This document shows positions 1 through 11,420 of a DNA stretch of 64,000 nucleotides, piece by piece (position 1 is the first letter of the stretch; every line of letters begins with the position of its first letter). The translations under genes were made by a program, and so were the position numbers. Below the pieces are notes generated by a model. That model worked only from the letters and a program-made list of their open reading frames with translations, made no database searches and was not told the DNA's origin. The DNA comes from Corylus avellana. Its lineage: Eukaryota; Streptophyta; Magnoliopsida; Fagales; Betulaceae. The DNA is taken from assembly GCF_901000735.1 (NCBI RefSeq), contig NC_081541.1:7061021-7125020 (forward strand), given 5' to 3'.

Positions 1-3000
1 TCAGCACCCTTGCAGCACAACAACCAATTGCATTTGAAGACAAGCAAACATTCCTTGAACGACCTTTACAGGCCCAGCCAGCAAAAAGTGTGACCAGTGC
101 AGAATCTGAATCAGGAGCTGCATCAGATAACTCCACAAGTTAGGAACAGATAGCAAGCATACCACACACATTGCAAACTATTAATATAAAGTAACAAGAA
201 CTGATATTGAACCTGCCATATACATATTCTGAAGAAAAGACCTTGCTTCTTCATCGCTAACTGATCCTACCAACCATGGTAAGATGCATTCAATCAATTT
301 CAAGGGCATCACACATAAGCTTTGATACAGAAGTTCTCGCTGTCTTTTGGGGCTAAAATGCTTTCTAGCAAGTGGAAGAACCTGCAAATGCAAAGTACTT
401 GTTAAATGGCTTTTAAGGACAGCTAGGATGCTATCATGTCTTTCAAGTTCTAAATGCTGATAAAAAAAAAAGTGTTCACCAAATTGTAGGCAGAATGTAA
501 CATAAAAATGCAGAATACGGTTTAACTGAATGTCCCCTTTCCACAGGCTCAGCTCATTGTCATTCTTGCAAAAGTACTCACCTGAACTTCCTCATCACGG
601 AAGTGCTTCTGTATAGTGTCCATTATTTGATCAGCCTGAAAGCACAACTTCGTACAAAATTCAGCTGAAGTAGAGTTGGCCTCAGCACTTTGAATGCTTT
701 CTATCAGGCACCTAAGCTTGTCAAATTGAATTTCTTCTTCTGCATGCTCCTGAGCAAAAGAGAGTTCTGCATCTACAGCAGGGAATATTACTTTGTCCTC
801 AGCAATGCTGCAGACAGAGAGACATGATGAGAAGTTCATTTCACGAAATGTAGGCAGTCATAAGATATCCAACAAAAAAGTGTATGTAAAGCTACACACC
901 CCTCTTTCAGTACTAGTTACTATCGGTTTCTTGGTCCAAGGTTAGAAGAAAACAAAAGTTTAAAAATAAATCCAAAGAACTCATGAAGGCAGACTAAAAG
1001 TAAAAAACCCATCAAATTCAAAAATTCTTAAAAAACTAAACCATGCACTTCTAGTGAACTTTACAGCTTGAAGGCTGCCATACTTCATGAATAGAACTTC
1101 TAAGTATAACAACGGGTTCAGGATTCAAAGGTAGTATTGTCCTTGTCCACAAGACAAATCATTTTTAAGTATGCCATAATTGAAGAATTACATTCAAAGA
1201 CTTCATATTTGCCAGTAAAGGAAATCAAAATCGGAAATACAGCTGAAAGCCACACCTGTGAAAGATGCAGACTTCTGCAATGAATTGCAGCCTCTTGTTG
1301 AATGCAAGCAAATCAGAAAAATCTCCAGAAAGTTGTATCTTTCTAGCTGCCTCAGCTATATCGTTCAACTCTCTTTTTATAGCCTTATGCCAAAGTAATA
1401 TTTCATCTATAGGGCAAGACAGAATGGATTTGGTATGATCAAAATTTAGCTCCATGTGCTTCCTTTTACCGGTTTTGGAAGATTCACATGCACAGTATGC
1501 CTGGTCAGTCTGAGTAGTAGAGGCGCTAGACCCGGAATCTTGACATCTAACCTTCAGATTATCTTTGCCAGCCTTGCGCATTTCAGACACACTCTCCCCT
1601 TCAAGCCAGGCAAATACAACCTTCATTCCAGACAAGATAAAGTTAGTCTACTTTTCTCACGAAAAACATCCAAAATGATATGCCAACCAAAGGAGCACTC
1701 GCCTGCTGAAGAAGCTTCTCTTCTGGTATTATCTTGCACAAACACTTGCGCATATCCTGACGTTCATCAGATGATATAGAGGAAGAAAGCCACGGAAGAA
1801 ATTCTGCCATCATATTGACAGGAATACTGCAAAGAAACTGCCATACCAAAGTGGCCTGCTCTTTAAATGAAAATTTCTCAATAAGCAAGGGAAAGACCTG
1901 CCAAATAAAAAAAAGAAAAGAAAAAGTGAGGTTGAAACTTACTTCTAACTCAGCATACTAAGCTCTATATGCTAACTGGCAAAGTATGAAGGGTAGTCTA
2001 AGAACAAACACAGTTGCACGTATTCTACAATAAAGAGCAACTCATATATCCTAAATACAATTGATTAATATGCAGAGACCTCACCATCAACTGTCAACTC
2101 CCTCTAGAAGAATATATATTTTTCACATGCAGAGAAGTTTGAAGGAGTTCAACAACCACTAGTTTTAGATATTCTACAACTTATCCGGCATTTGGTCAGG
2201 AATGAAGCAGGAAGGAGAGGGAAGGGAGGATTTTTACTGCCAGTGGTTTGGATGTAAGTGGAACGAGATAAGGAAAAGGGAAGGGGTCCCTTCCCTACCC
2301 CGCCAAATCCTTCCACGAAAAACTTTTTTTTTTTTTTTTGATAGGTAATCAAAGAAGTATTATAAAAAAGCATAGACGCCCCTAAGCATACATGAAGTAT
2401 ACAAAAAGGACACCAAAACAGAAAGGGGAAAAAAAAAATCCATAAAAACCCAAAGACAGAACCCAAAGCCCCACAACAGGAACCCAAAACCCCTGGGCTA
2501 CATTAAGACACATCAACAGCCCTCTTGCCTTTGCCTTGGTTAGAACCAACTCTCCTAGCATCAAAGTTGATCGAGCATTCTAAATTCTTAAGCTAGATGC
2601 AAACTGAATGGAAAAAATGGCAGTCAGAAAAAGAGTAATGCTCTTTTTCGAGGACTCGTCTAGGAATATTGAGGACCTTATCCACCTCTCCTTGTACACC
2701 CTTTTCACTTGGATTGCAGGCTGGCTAGCGCCCTAGTGATCAGTTTCCCTGATTTTCTTTTTATGTTCTCTTCTTCTTTTTCTTCTTCTTAGTCGCTCTC
2801 TTGTATACTCCTTGTGTACTAGGGTTGCGCCCCTCTGCGCTTTTAATTTATACACCTTTACTTATCAAAAAAAGAAAAAGAGTAATCAGCTACATATTTT
2901 TTATTCCACTCAGGACACAATTTTTGCTTTCTCTTCTTGCCTTTCTTCTATGATCAACTAAACACATGAAGGCAAAGGTAGTTAGCCATCCTCCGCTCCC

Positions 3001-3286
3001 CCTTCATTCCATCCTACCATGTTCTTGCATCTAAAAGAGTGTTAATTCTGTGTCTTAGCATGCAAGTGGTAACACACACTAAACCTTGGACAAGAAACCT
3101 TAAGGGAAAAGTATACATTAGATTAATAGCTTATGGTTAGGTTCATAATCATTCAAATTTTGCAAGATAAACATTGTGGCTGGTGTCTGCCCTTGGAAAA
3201 CCACCAATCCCTGATATTCAACTGTTCAGGACATTCTTCAGAAAATATATACCGCTTTTACCTTTTCCTTATGACAAGAAAACAGA

Positions 3287-3322
<36 letters not shown>

Positions 3323-4087
3323 AGCTAAAACAAGTAAAGAAGCCTCCCTCTTGATAAATTTGGTTACATATTAGAGGACCCCCCATCAGGCCCCTTCATA
3401 TATTGTGTCTGTAGACTTGCTAGTTCACAAACATTATATAGCCAGGATGCATAACTTTTTTCTCCAATCAAATATATAAATTTTTTTACTTATCAAAAAT
3501 ATATATATATATATATATATAGAAGAGAAGCCCAATAAATTTGGTTACATATTAAAGGCTAGTATTTATAAGTAATCGCAAATTCATTAAAAAGCGCAAA
3601 GACGGAACCCAAGTACACAAGGAGTATACAGAAGAGAAGCCCAAATAGTAGCGGAGAAGAGATCTAAGAAAGCATGAAAGTTCGAAATACTACAATCAGA
3701 GGCAGCAACCCACAACCCAAAGAAAGAGTGTCTTAAAGAATCGAGCCTTTAATTCCCCTAAGGTCCTCTCATAGGGCCTAGACAATGCCTAACCCCAAAT
3801 TTCATATTCTTGAAGGCCCATTGAAATTTCTTAAAAAAATAAATATTATTTTTCTACATGGCCAAAAGGAGGGAAGGGTCCTCCGAGGAAACCTGGACAA
3901 CTGAAGCATCTTCCTGAAAAATGACTTGATCATAGCTTCCCTGAACCGACCACTGAGTACTAGAACAATAGCTGTGTGCTTAAGCAAAAGCAATGACCAA
4001 GGAGAATCCTAAATATATCAAGACATCCTGAGGGACACATATAGCCCATTTTGAACCAAAATAAATATGATTGCTGTTTTGCAAAGC

Positions 4088-4127
<40 letters not shown>

Positions 4128-6859
4128 TGCAGTACACATGATTGATTATAAATATTTAAATTTATAGTTCAATATTCATCCAATCCAATGATTATATACT
4201 AGACTATGATGAAAATAAGTAAAGTTATCATCATAAAAAAGCAACAAATAAATACCTGTTCCTCTTCCTTGAACATATGCTGGCTAATTGATGTCAGAAG
4301 GACTCCAGTACAAGAGGCTAACTCTCTTCTATAGCTTTCTCCATTTTGCATATTTGACTTTAGCAGCTCAAACAACTGATCAAAAATAACACTTTCTGCC
4401 TCATGTTCTAGGGAGTAAGTTCTAGCAACATTCTTCACACGTATATCTAGAGCTGGAAAGATGACCTACAATTTAGAAAGTACACATGTAGTAATAATCA
4501 TAAATGACACAAGACAGATGAAAAGGACATCAATGAAAAAGTGAACCAAGAGCTTTGCATTACAACCATGACAAAAAAGTGAGGGCATGCCTCTACAACC
4601 ATACAACTAAACAGGTAATCCAATTGTAAAGCCTTAAACAATGTGAACAAATAATTGATTGAAGTGACTACAATTCTAAAATTTTGTAATTCCACGCCAA
4701 ACTGCCAGGACAAAGTGTGGAAAAATTCAACTATAGATGTTTATGGAGAGAATAGTGGCAAAGAATTACATAACAGACTAAAATAAATTAAGACCAGAAA
4801 CAGCGGGGCCAATATAGAATTCCAATACTTGGGTTTGGTATCCACCTACTTGAACTGGCCCTCAAAACGTTTAATATAATTGGTAGAAATATAATATTTA
4901 CTGGAAGAGAAAAAAATTAAGAGTCCTGTGAACCCAGGTGAGAAGAGACAGGGTGAAGATATTGGGAGAAGAAAAAAGGGGTTAAATACAGAAATAGGTG
5001 GGACCCAATGGAGTCTACCATATATATAGCAACATCAGATAGCTCTAACAAGCATATACCGAGCAAAAACAATTAGGAAATCTACAATTAGGAAATCTAC
5101 GTATGGCAGCACCACCATTGTTATAAGAAAATGATTATTTATTGTTATAAGAAATTATATAAAATGTTGAAAAGGCAACCTGTTTATTCACTTGTTCTAG
5201 CAATGTCATCATAAAGGGCAATAATGGACCAACAAACTTCGGTAGACATGTTCACAATTAGAAATGAGTGGCATTTGATAGTCCCAAGCCACATATTCAA
5301 GCAATTCCTGATAGTAACATACTTTTAAATCCAGTGGAATTTGAAGCACATAGCTCTATACCACTAACTACTCTTGAAGCCATCCAGTGAGTTAGAAGTG
5401 AGGAATTGCACATTTTTTATTCCAATACAACAAGCGAGTCAAATTGTCATGTGATTATTATGTGACTAAACGAGAGAAATATGACCCAAAATATTTTCTT
5501 ACTTCCTTAAGTCTAGAATACAAAAGCAATTCCTCCTCACTAAAAAGCTCACTGAGCAAACTCATTACACTGACAACTTCTGTATAGCAAATCTTAATTA
5601 ATATTAAACAAAGTCAAACCATTTTGACATTATTACAAAAGTGGCAAGGCAAAATTTTCTAATCCAAAAGATTGCATATTGAGACGGACAGGCAACAATT
5701 AGGTATTAATTACTGAAACCCTGTTTGAAAATCTTAACTTATGTTCCAAATAATATGGCAATGTAAGGGCCTAACAAACCGCAAATTTGAGCCATGTGGC
5801 ATTTGGTCTCCACCTCACTAGACAGCCTTTAGAGGCAAGTACATACCAAGGCAAGACATTATACGGTTAGGTCACACAATAACTTGCAATTTGAAGCAAC
5901 CAAATATAAACCCAAGTCTGTAATCAAAATATCACTAGGTCAATATATCAGGCTTCCACATAAAAACAAGCATGAAGTCTAATGTTTCTGCAAGACTGAA
6001 CCAACAATGTCCTGTTGCCAAAGTAGTTTGCAATTTTTAAAAGTATTTCAAGTTATCATATAATAATGTATTTATCGTATTATTATCTAACATCCTTTCA
6101 CTTTGTCAAGAGGAAGCTATACATCTCCAAATTTAATTCAACATGTCCACGAATACACATGAGCAACATTTGATACTTGCAACCCGTTTACAAGCAGCTC
6201 GCATCACAAGTAAACCAACTAAAAAATCAGAAGAAAAATTGAACTAGCAACATCATCAATCAAAGCCTTCAGTTCGAATAATAATCATATGAAAATTTTA
6301 CAACTAAAAAAGAAGGAAAAGAATTGAAGAACATAGCCATAATACTCATCAAATCCGTACATTATCAGATAAAGTACGCACGGAGACAGCCAAAAATGAA
6401 AATCAAATCGAATAATGTTAGCATCAAAATTGAACAACCGTATGATACTAAAAACCAGCAAAAACAAATTAAATAAACACTGAGGAGAATTGTATAGTGA
6501 AAGAGTTCCAAATCTGAAATAATAATCAGACACACGCGCACTCACGCACGCGCACACACCTCGTCCTCCGCATTGCAGTGGTGCTTGTAAATAGCTCGGA
6601 GAAAGTGGTAGCGCTCCAACAAGGGTTTGATATCTCCAGCGCCGGTGGCGAAAGCCATGGCGTCACGGTGGAGCCCCTCGAGCTCCGAGCGGATGGCCTT
6701 GTGGAAGAACAAGAAGATTAGTATCGGGGGCTTGAGAGTCGGATTGTTCTTCACGCAGGCCTTCGACGGTGAGGGGTCGATGGCGTTCACTGGGCCCGCC
6801 ATTACGGCCACGCCCCCACCTCCGTCTCGGTGCTGGAGACCCGGAAATGGCGTCGCCAT
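1..6859 (-). CDS. BTS: BRUTUS-type hemerythrin E3 ubiquitin ligase, 5' part only (3' end beyond window)
   Basis: Spliced exons read 6859-6560, 4465-4256, 1897-1703, 1620-1256, 807-582, 381-213 and 117-1, all in phase, giving about 527 codons. Exon 1 begins [14 protein letters not shown] and carries the first hemerythrin-like (HHE) helices ([20 protein letters not shown], then HHCNAEDE). Exon 2 completes that domain with [10 protein letters not shown] and SLEHE. Exons 4-5 carry a second HHE unit ([32 protein letters not shown]). BRUTUS proteins bind iron through HHE domains and use C-terminal CHY/RING zinc fingers to ubiquitinate bHLH regulators of iron uptake in the nucleus. That C-terminal part, and the third HHE domain, lie outside the window. 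Intron 3 (1702-1621) has a GC donor. Introns 1 and 2 are each over 2 kb; intron 2 contains LINE fragments. The alternative is a BTS-LIKE paralogue; the family call is firm. Confidence 0.92.
1621..1702 (-). other. GC-AG intron in the BRUTUS gene
   Basis: On the minus strand exon 3 ends CTTCAGCAG followed by GCGAGT, and the next exon begins GTTGTATTTGCC after an AG. Joining CAG to GTT keeps the frame (LLQQ then VVFAWLEG), as expected for the family. No GT near the junction keeps the frame, so this 82-bp intron appears to use a GC donor, a minority but functional class in plants. Confidence 0.75.
2324..2570 (-). mobile_element. 5'-truncated LINE-like retroposon tail in BRUTUS intron 2
   Basis: A T-run at about 2325-2339 (a poly-A tail on the minus strand) is preceded, on that strand, by TATACTTCATGTATGCTT and a run ending ATTACCTATC. 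This matches the 3' end of other retroposon fragments in the window. The 5' boundary is approximate and no target-site duplication was recognised. It has the same sense as the host gene. Confidence 0.55.
2640..2872 (+). mobile_element. 5'-truncated L1-type LINE with 14-bp target-site duplication
   Basis: The insert is flanked by the perfect direct repeat AGAAAAAGAGTAAT (2626-2639 and 2873-2886). It encodes the end of a LINE reverse-transcriptase ORF ([14 protein letters not shown] ... [11 protein letters not shown] then stop), followed by a 3' UTR with TTGCGCCCCTCTGCGC and the tail ACTTATCAAAAAAA. It lies antisense to the BRUTUS gene in intron 2, a typical product of target-primed reverse transcription. 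Confidence 0.8.
3291..3320. repeat. (GA)n microsatellite
   Basis: About 15 consecutive GA units inside BRUTUS intron 2. No coding meaning. Confidence 0.9.
3374..3534 (+). mobile_element. Probable LINE-tail insertion between 20-bp direct repeats
   Basis: ATAAATTTGGTTACATATTA occurs exactly at 3354-3373 and 3535-3554. The intervening segment ends with TTACTTATCAAAAATATAT and an AT run, the same 3' terminus as the LINE at 2640. A short stretch (AGAAGAGAAGCCC) between tail and repeat suggests the target duplication is longer and has diverged. Exact borders are uncertain. Confidence 0.5.
3497..3522. repeat. (AT)n microsatellite
   Basis: Pure AT run that continues the tail of the retroposon fragment, inside BRUTUS intron 2. 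Confidence 0.85.
3566..3830 (-). mobile_element. LINE 3'-end fragment, minus strand
   Basis: The reverse complement reads TGTATACTCCTTGTGTACTT, then a TTTGCGCTTTTTAATG block, then ATTACTTAT. This is the same 3' UTR signature as the plus-strand LINE at 2640-2872. The 5' border is not defined and no clear target duplication was seen. Confidence 0.5.
4090..4123. repeat. (GA)n microsatellite
   Basis: About 17 GA units in BRUTUS intron 2, upstream of the exon 2 donor in genomic order. Confidence 0.9.
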
Positions 6860-7093
6860 TTCGATTTTACTTCGGATTTCGGAATCAGGGCTTCGAAAAC
6901 CTAGCAGTTCTCTCCGATTTCGCTTGGTTTTTCGTCTCTTTTTCTCTCTATTGCAATGCTCTCTCTATCTCTCTCTCTCTCTTTTTCTCCCTCTTTTGTT
7001 CTTTGTTGTGTGCTCTTCAACGAGAACGGTGAGACGACAAAAAGGCGTGGGAGGTTTGAGGGTAGAGAAAGAGAGAACTTATCATTGTTGGCC

Positions 7094-7099
7094 CACGTG
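7094..7099. promoter_or_regulatory. G-box CACGTG in BRUTUS proximal promoter
   Basis: CACGTG lies about 235 bp upstream of the BRUTUS start, within GGCCCACGTGGCGGC. G-box/E-box motifs are bound by the bHLH factors that control iron-deficiency genes, including BTS in Arabidopsis. The motif is plain in the sequence; its use here is inference. The transcription start is probably in the pyrimidine/purine tract around 6950-7000. Confidence 0.5.
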
Positions 7100-7271
7100 G
7101 CGGCAGTTGGCCACGCTGTACCACCTATAAAAAAAACACAAAGACGCACTTGTTTTAATCGGTTTTTTCTTTTTCTTTTTTCTTTTTTTATAGCTAAGCA
7201 CTTCTTCAATGGTTGATTTCATGATTTATTCCCTTTATTATTCCGATGATCATTTGGCCCACTGATTCTAA

Positions 7272-7579
7272 GAGCATCTCCACTAATAGTGACTACTTTA
7301 ACTATTTAAAATACACTTTTTTTAATTTTAATTACTAATTCTTCATTTAAACTCTAACAAATTATCTATTTAAACGTTTTATTTTTTAAAAATATTATTT
7401 TTCAATATATTTTTTATTGTGAAAGTTGAAGGAGAGAGAAGGTAAATTTTTTTTTTTTTAAATGCTTAAATGTGCGAGCAAATTGGATAAAACTACTCTA
7501 TTTTAAAGTGTCTGTTTAAGAAGTAAAATGACTCATAATAGCTATATTGAGCCGTACAAAGGATTTGTTAGAAATGTTC
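7272..7579. mobile_element. Harbinger/Tourist-like MITE
   Basis: A 308-bp AT-rich, non-coding segment starts GAGCATCTCCACTAA and ends with the approximate inverse (TTAGAAATGTTC). It is flanked by TAA on both sides (7269-7271 and 7580-7582), the 3-bp target expected for PIF/Harbinger. Terminal repeats are imperfect. Confidence 0.55.
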
Positions 7580-7582
7580 TAA

Positions 7583-8695
7583 TCAATCTTGAGTTTAACC
7601 TTATCTCGTAACTTTTTTTTTCCCTTCTGTTTTTAGAGCTGTGATTTGGTATGCATTTGATTATAACATATTTGTGTATGTGAAAAGAATAACTAAAAGT
7701 TATAAGCGTTTAAGGTTTGACTAAAAGTTGAATGGAGTCATGATGAATGAATTGAGTGTGAATTAATAAATATTTGTGACATATTTGATTATAACATACT
7801 TGTGAATGAATTAATAAATAAATTTATCAGTAAGATACAGAGTGTGAATTGAATCATATACTTAGAAAAAGCTTGATAAATCTTCAAGAAGGATCTAACT
7901 TTACATGTTTATTAGAATAAACATTCTTTGTTCCCCGTAAAAGATATTATTATTTGTTAATTGATTTTATTAAATTGACATATGTTTAAAATTATGTATA
8001 TAATTTTTATATGCGTTTTTAATAAAACATTCAATTCTCATATATATATATATATTAAAATGTACTTTAAACACGTATAAATTTAATATACGTAATGAAT
8101 TTTTTTAAAAAAATCTCTATCCAATGAACCTGAGTCGAACTTTTGACGTAATTCAGAACACATGACATGTGCCAACGACGACACGTGACGACACAGGGCG
8201 AGACGTGCTAGGTGTGATCGAAGGAACGTTGAAGCAGTCGCAAAAGCGTGACACGTGTGCATGGAACGTGAGCATCATCCTCCAACACGAACGTTTTGGG
8301 AGCTTCTAGATTGTCGCTTGTCCACGTAAGCGTACACCCAATTCGGAGAGATTCAGGGTGATGAGATGCACTTGCAGTCGGACAAAAATGAAAGCGACAA
8401 CGTGAGGTGGGCCTTTTGGTCATTTCATTTGTTGTCGAGCACAAAAGTCATTGATTATTGGGATTAGGATTCTGATTCTTGATCCATATAAAATATAATT
8501 GAAGAACAAAGTGGGATTAAGACAAAATTGTCATAATTAAGTATGACATCAATTTGGTCAATCTTTCTCAATGGGTTGGTGGATTTACCATAATTCATTT
8601 TTTCAGTCTACATTTATCTTTGTCACTTTGAGACGCACACAATTGGCTTGGAAAATAAGTGGAAAAGTTAAAAATAAAAAATAAAAAAATAAAAA
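7583..8695. other. Intergenic DNA with two further G-boxes
   Basis: AT-rich DNA with no convincing ORF. A less AT-rich stretch at about 8140-8450 carries CACGTG at 8182-8187 and 8252-8257 and the core CCACGTAAG near 8322. This could be a distal enhancer of the BRUTUS gene, but no transcript is evident. Confidence 0.4.
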
Positions 8696-9015
8696 TTACA
8701 TAATGTGATTTATTTGATTTACAATTAGCTTTTTATAGTATCAAAATAAACTCATAAATGCTTAAGGTATGCCAATAGATTTCGAAGTGTGACACTTACT
8801 TAAATAGAACAAGTGTCACAATTTTATTGGTTCTAACATTTAACGTTATCGGAATCTATTAAATTAGTTGATGAAATTTGGTTATAAGAATTAAATTATT
8901 TTTTTGCATATCTCAGAAAGACTTTTGAGTTCATTTTGATACTATAGAAGTTAATTGCAAATCAAGTAAACCACAAATGATTGATTTTGCATTTGTTCAA
9001 AGTTAAAAATAAAAA
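8665..9015. mobile_element. Long imperfect inverted repeat (foldback/MITE-like)
   Basis: The left arm (about 8696-8777, with TTATAGTATCAAAATAAACT) is the inverse complement of the right arm (about 8905-8990, with TTCATTTTGATACTATAGAA). A direct repeat of the form AAGTTAAAAATAAAAA flanks it on both sides (from about 8665 and 9000), which could be the target duplication. Non-coding. Confidence 0.55.
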
Positions 9016-9226
9016 TAAAAAAAATAAAAAAAATAAAATAAAAAAAACTAAACTAAATTGATTTGCTAAAAATTACTTCACTCTATAGCAGACATCGACC
9101 CAAACTTTAAGTAAATATTTTTCAAATAATGAAAATAATTTTAAAATATCAACATAAAAAAATTACTGAAAGAGTTTTTTTTTTTTGTTTGGAAAATACT
9201 CTAAAAATAATAATACATTGGATTTG

Positions 9227-9336
9227 TCTCCAAAAGGTAGCTCAATCGGCTGGGACTACAGTTAATGAAGTGAAGGTCACTAATTCGAATCTTCCTTCCC
9301 TTTTATACGGACATGTAAAAAAAATAAATAAACAAC
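9227..9336 (+). mobile_element. tRNA-derived SINE (Au-like) with target-site duplication
   Basis: The head resembles a tRNA with an A-box-like GTAGCTCAATCGGCTGGG and a B-box-like ATTCGAATC about 45 bp later. The tail is GGACATGTAAAAAAA. ACATTGGATTTG at 9215-9226 recurs as ACATTGGATTTTG at 9337-9349. The same family occurs on the minus strand near 39.9 kb. Confidence 0.75.
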
Positions 9337-9349
9337 ACATTGGATTTTG

Positions 9350-10869
9350 TAAAAGAATTAATAATACTGACATATATACACCAGACAAAACATATAATTA
9401 AAGTGATTAAACAAACTCCAACGCCCCAATTTAGACCAAAAAAAAAAATTCCCACACCCTATTATCCTTTCATTTCTTAATTGATTTGTGTACGTGGTCA
9501 TTATATAATATTGCTGACATTGTGCTTGAGGTACCATGATTCTGGGCTGAATTGCAGGAGATGATCAATCTCACAAAAATGGAACTCGTGGAAGGATAAT
9601 GCTCTTGATTTATAATTATTTTTGTAATATTATTATATTTTCTTTTAATTTTAAAGATTCCCGAAGTCTTTTGAATTTATTTTCAATTATAGTATGAAAG
9701 AAGAAGAATAGAAATCAATCAGTGGCCTTTAAAGAGGAAAAAGGGTACGAAAAGAAAGGGGACATAAAGAGAGCACTAGATTAAGTTGACAAATTCTTTC
9801 ATTTCAAAGCTGGAAGGGCCTGAAGGCTGAAACGGACGTGCACCCGTGGCAATCTTTGGGTGGCATGCGAGATGCCCGTGCCAGCACAATTATTGTGGTC
9901 ACTCTCCTTCGGCCTTGGAGAAAAAGTAGAAAGAAAGATCACCCAGGGCTGCATTTACTGCCGACGCCTACGCCCGCATGGGACCATGCCTCATTGAATC
10001 GTGATCTTGACGGGTTGTTCCAATGGCTGGTCGCTTATTATCACCACATATGCTGCGTCGCTTAATTATCACCACATATGCTGCGTCGCTAATTATGGAA
10101 TTCACGAGCGGAGAATGACGGGTAGAAACATTAAGAATAGCTGACACAGTCACGCTTCTCGTATGGTTTTTATTGGGTCGTCAGATACGTTGTCGTTCCA
10201 CGCATGCAGCCACGTACCTTAGTGAAGTATACGTAAGTACAAAACGCCTGATACCTCGGCAAGGTTTTAATTTTGTTTTATTTTATTTATCAGTGTATGT
10301 GTTGTCACGTCGACACAGTTTTTAACTTCAGAAAATAATTTTTAATTTCATATATCCTATATTTTGGAATATAAGTCAAACCAAAAAGTTATTTTAAATG
10401 AGAAGATAAATATTTTTAGATTATAAGATCGTTTATATTTTTAATTTTAAAATTATTATTTATTATTTACAAATGTTGACAACATCCTTCCATAATTCCA
10501 TTTAACACCACCTTACGTTGAGACTGGACACGTAGGGACGAGGGAAGGGTGTACGTAATAATTAAGTAACAAAATATTTCGTAGAACCGAAAATAATCGT
10601 AGATCCAAATATTTCGGAATAGGTCAACACTTCATGTTGAGCAAAACAAATCAAATACTCATCCAAATATAATCTGTAATTATTTCAATAATACACTTTG
10701 TTCACACAATTCGCCCGCCACTTATTCGGATCACACCGGAAAATCACACAAGACTCACCAAGGAATTCATGAAAAATTCTCTTCTATTTCTTATTTTTTT
10801 CTCCTTTTTTGGGTTACAGTTGTTCTCTCTCTCTCTCTCTCCCATTTACAAATTTTTCCTACATATACC
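9350..10869. other. Intergenic DNA, no gene seen
   Basis: Mostly AT-rich. A moderately GC-rich patch (about 9830-10230) has only a short unconvincing ORF. It contains a recent tandem duplication of about 28 bp (TATCACCACATATGCTGC in each copy) at about 10036-10092. Confidence 0.4.
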
Positions 10870-11420
10870 TCTCTTTCTTGCGATATGCGCTAGGATAGCA
10901 CCGAAGCACGACACGTGTTATATGGGGATCAAAGGTTGGGGGAACAAGTAAGGTCCGCCTAACTCCCGTACGGTCATGATGACCCTTTTGAGTACGGTGG
11001 GGTTTCGACTGGACACGAATGTGATGGAATTCGCTTGACATGACAGTTCCTTTATTTTGATTAGACATTTATTTTCTCTTTTATCGAGGCCAATTGAACC
11101 TCGCTTGACGACCCCGTCTTACAACGATGGTGTTGGACTTGGGTCTTAGGCGAGGACCTCAAGCCTCGCCCAAGCGGTGATCGCATGATATGTGAACCCG
11201 AACCTTGATGTGGGCCCCGAATGTCAATATTCCACTGTTCAAGGCGGGTATGAGCGTGTGTCGCAATGGACCGTCTAGCCTCGCGTATTTGGACTGCTGG
11301 GCCTATCTGCGTTGCGGACAGGACTTTCGGGCTGCGGGTTGCGAATGATTTGGGCTTTTTGTGGTTCGAGCTGTTTCTGGTTTGGCGATTCTTCTGGTGG
11401 GCCGGACCTTGGTCTAACAC
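10870..11420. other. GC-rich island of unknown nature
   Basis: About 550 bp are clearly richer in G+C than either flank, with blocks such as GGTCTTAGGCGAGGACC and GTGATCGCATGATATGTG. A 119-codon minus-strand ORF spans 11061-11420, but its low-complexity, basic composition resembles no family I know. A decayed LTR or other transposon remnant is the likeliest reading; borders and terminal repeats were not found. Confidence 0.3.

Noticed and set aside
6627..7130. 167-codon plus-strand frame over BRUTUS exon 1
   Set aside because: It is antisense to a firmly identified exon, rich in low-complexity Ser/Leu, and has no domain.
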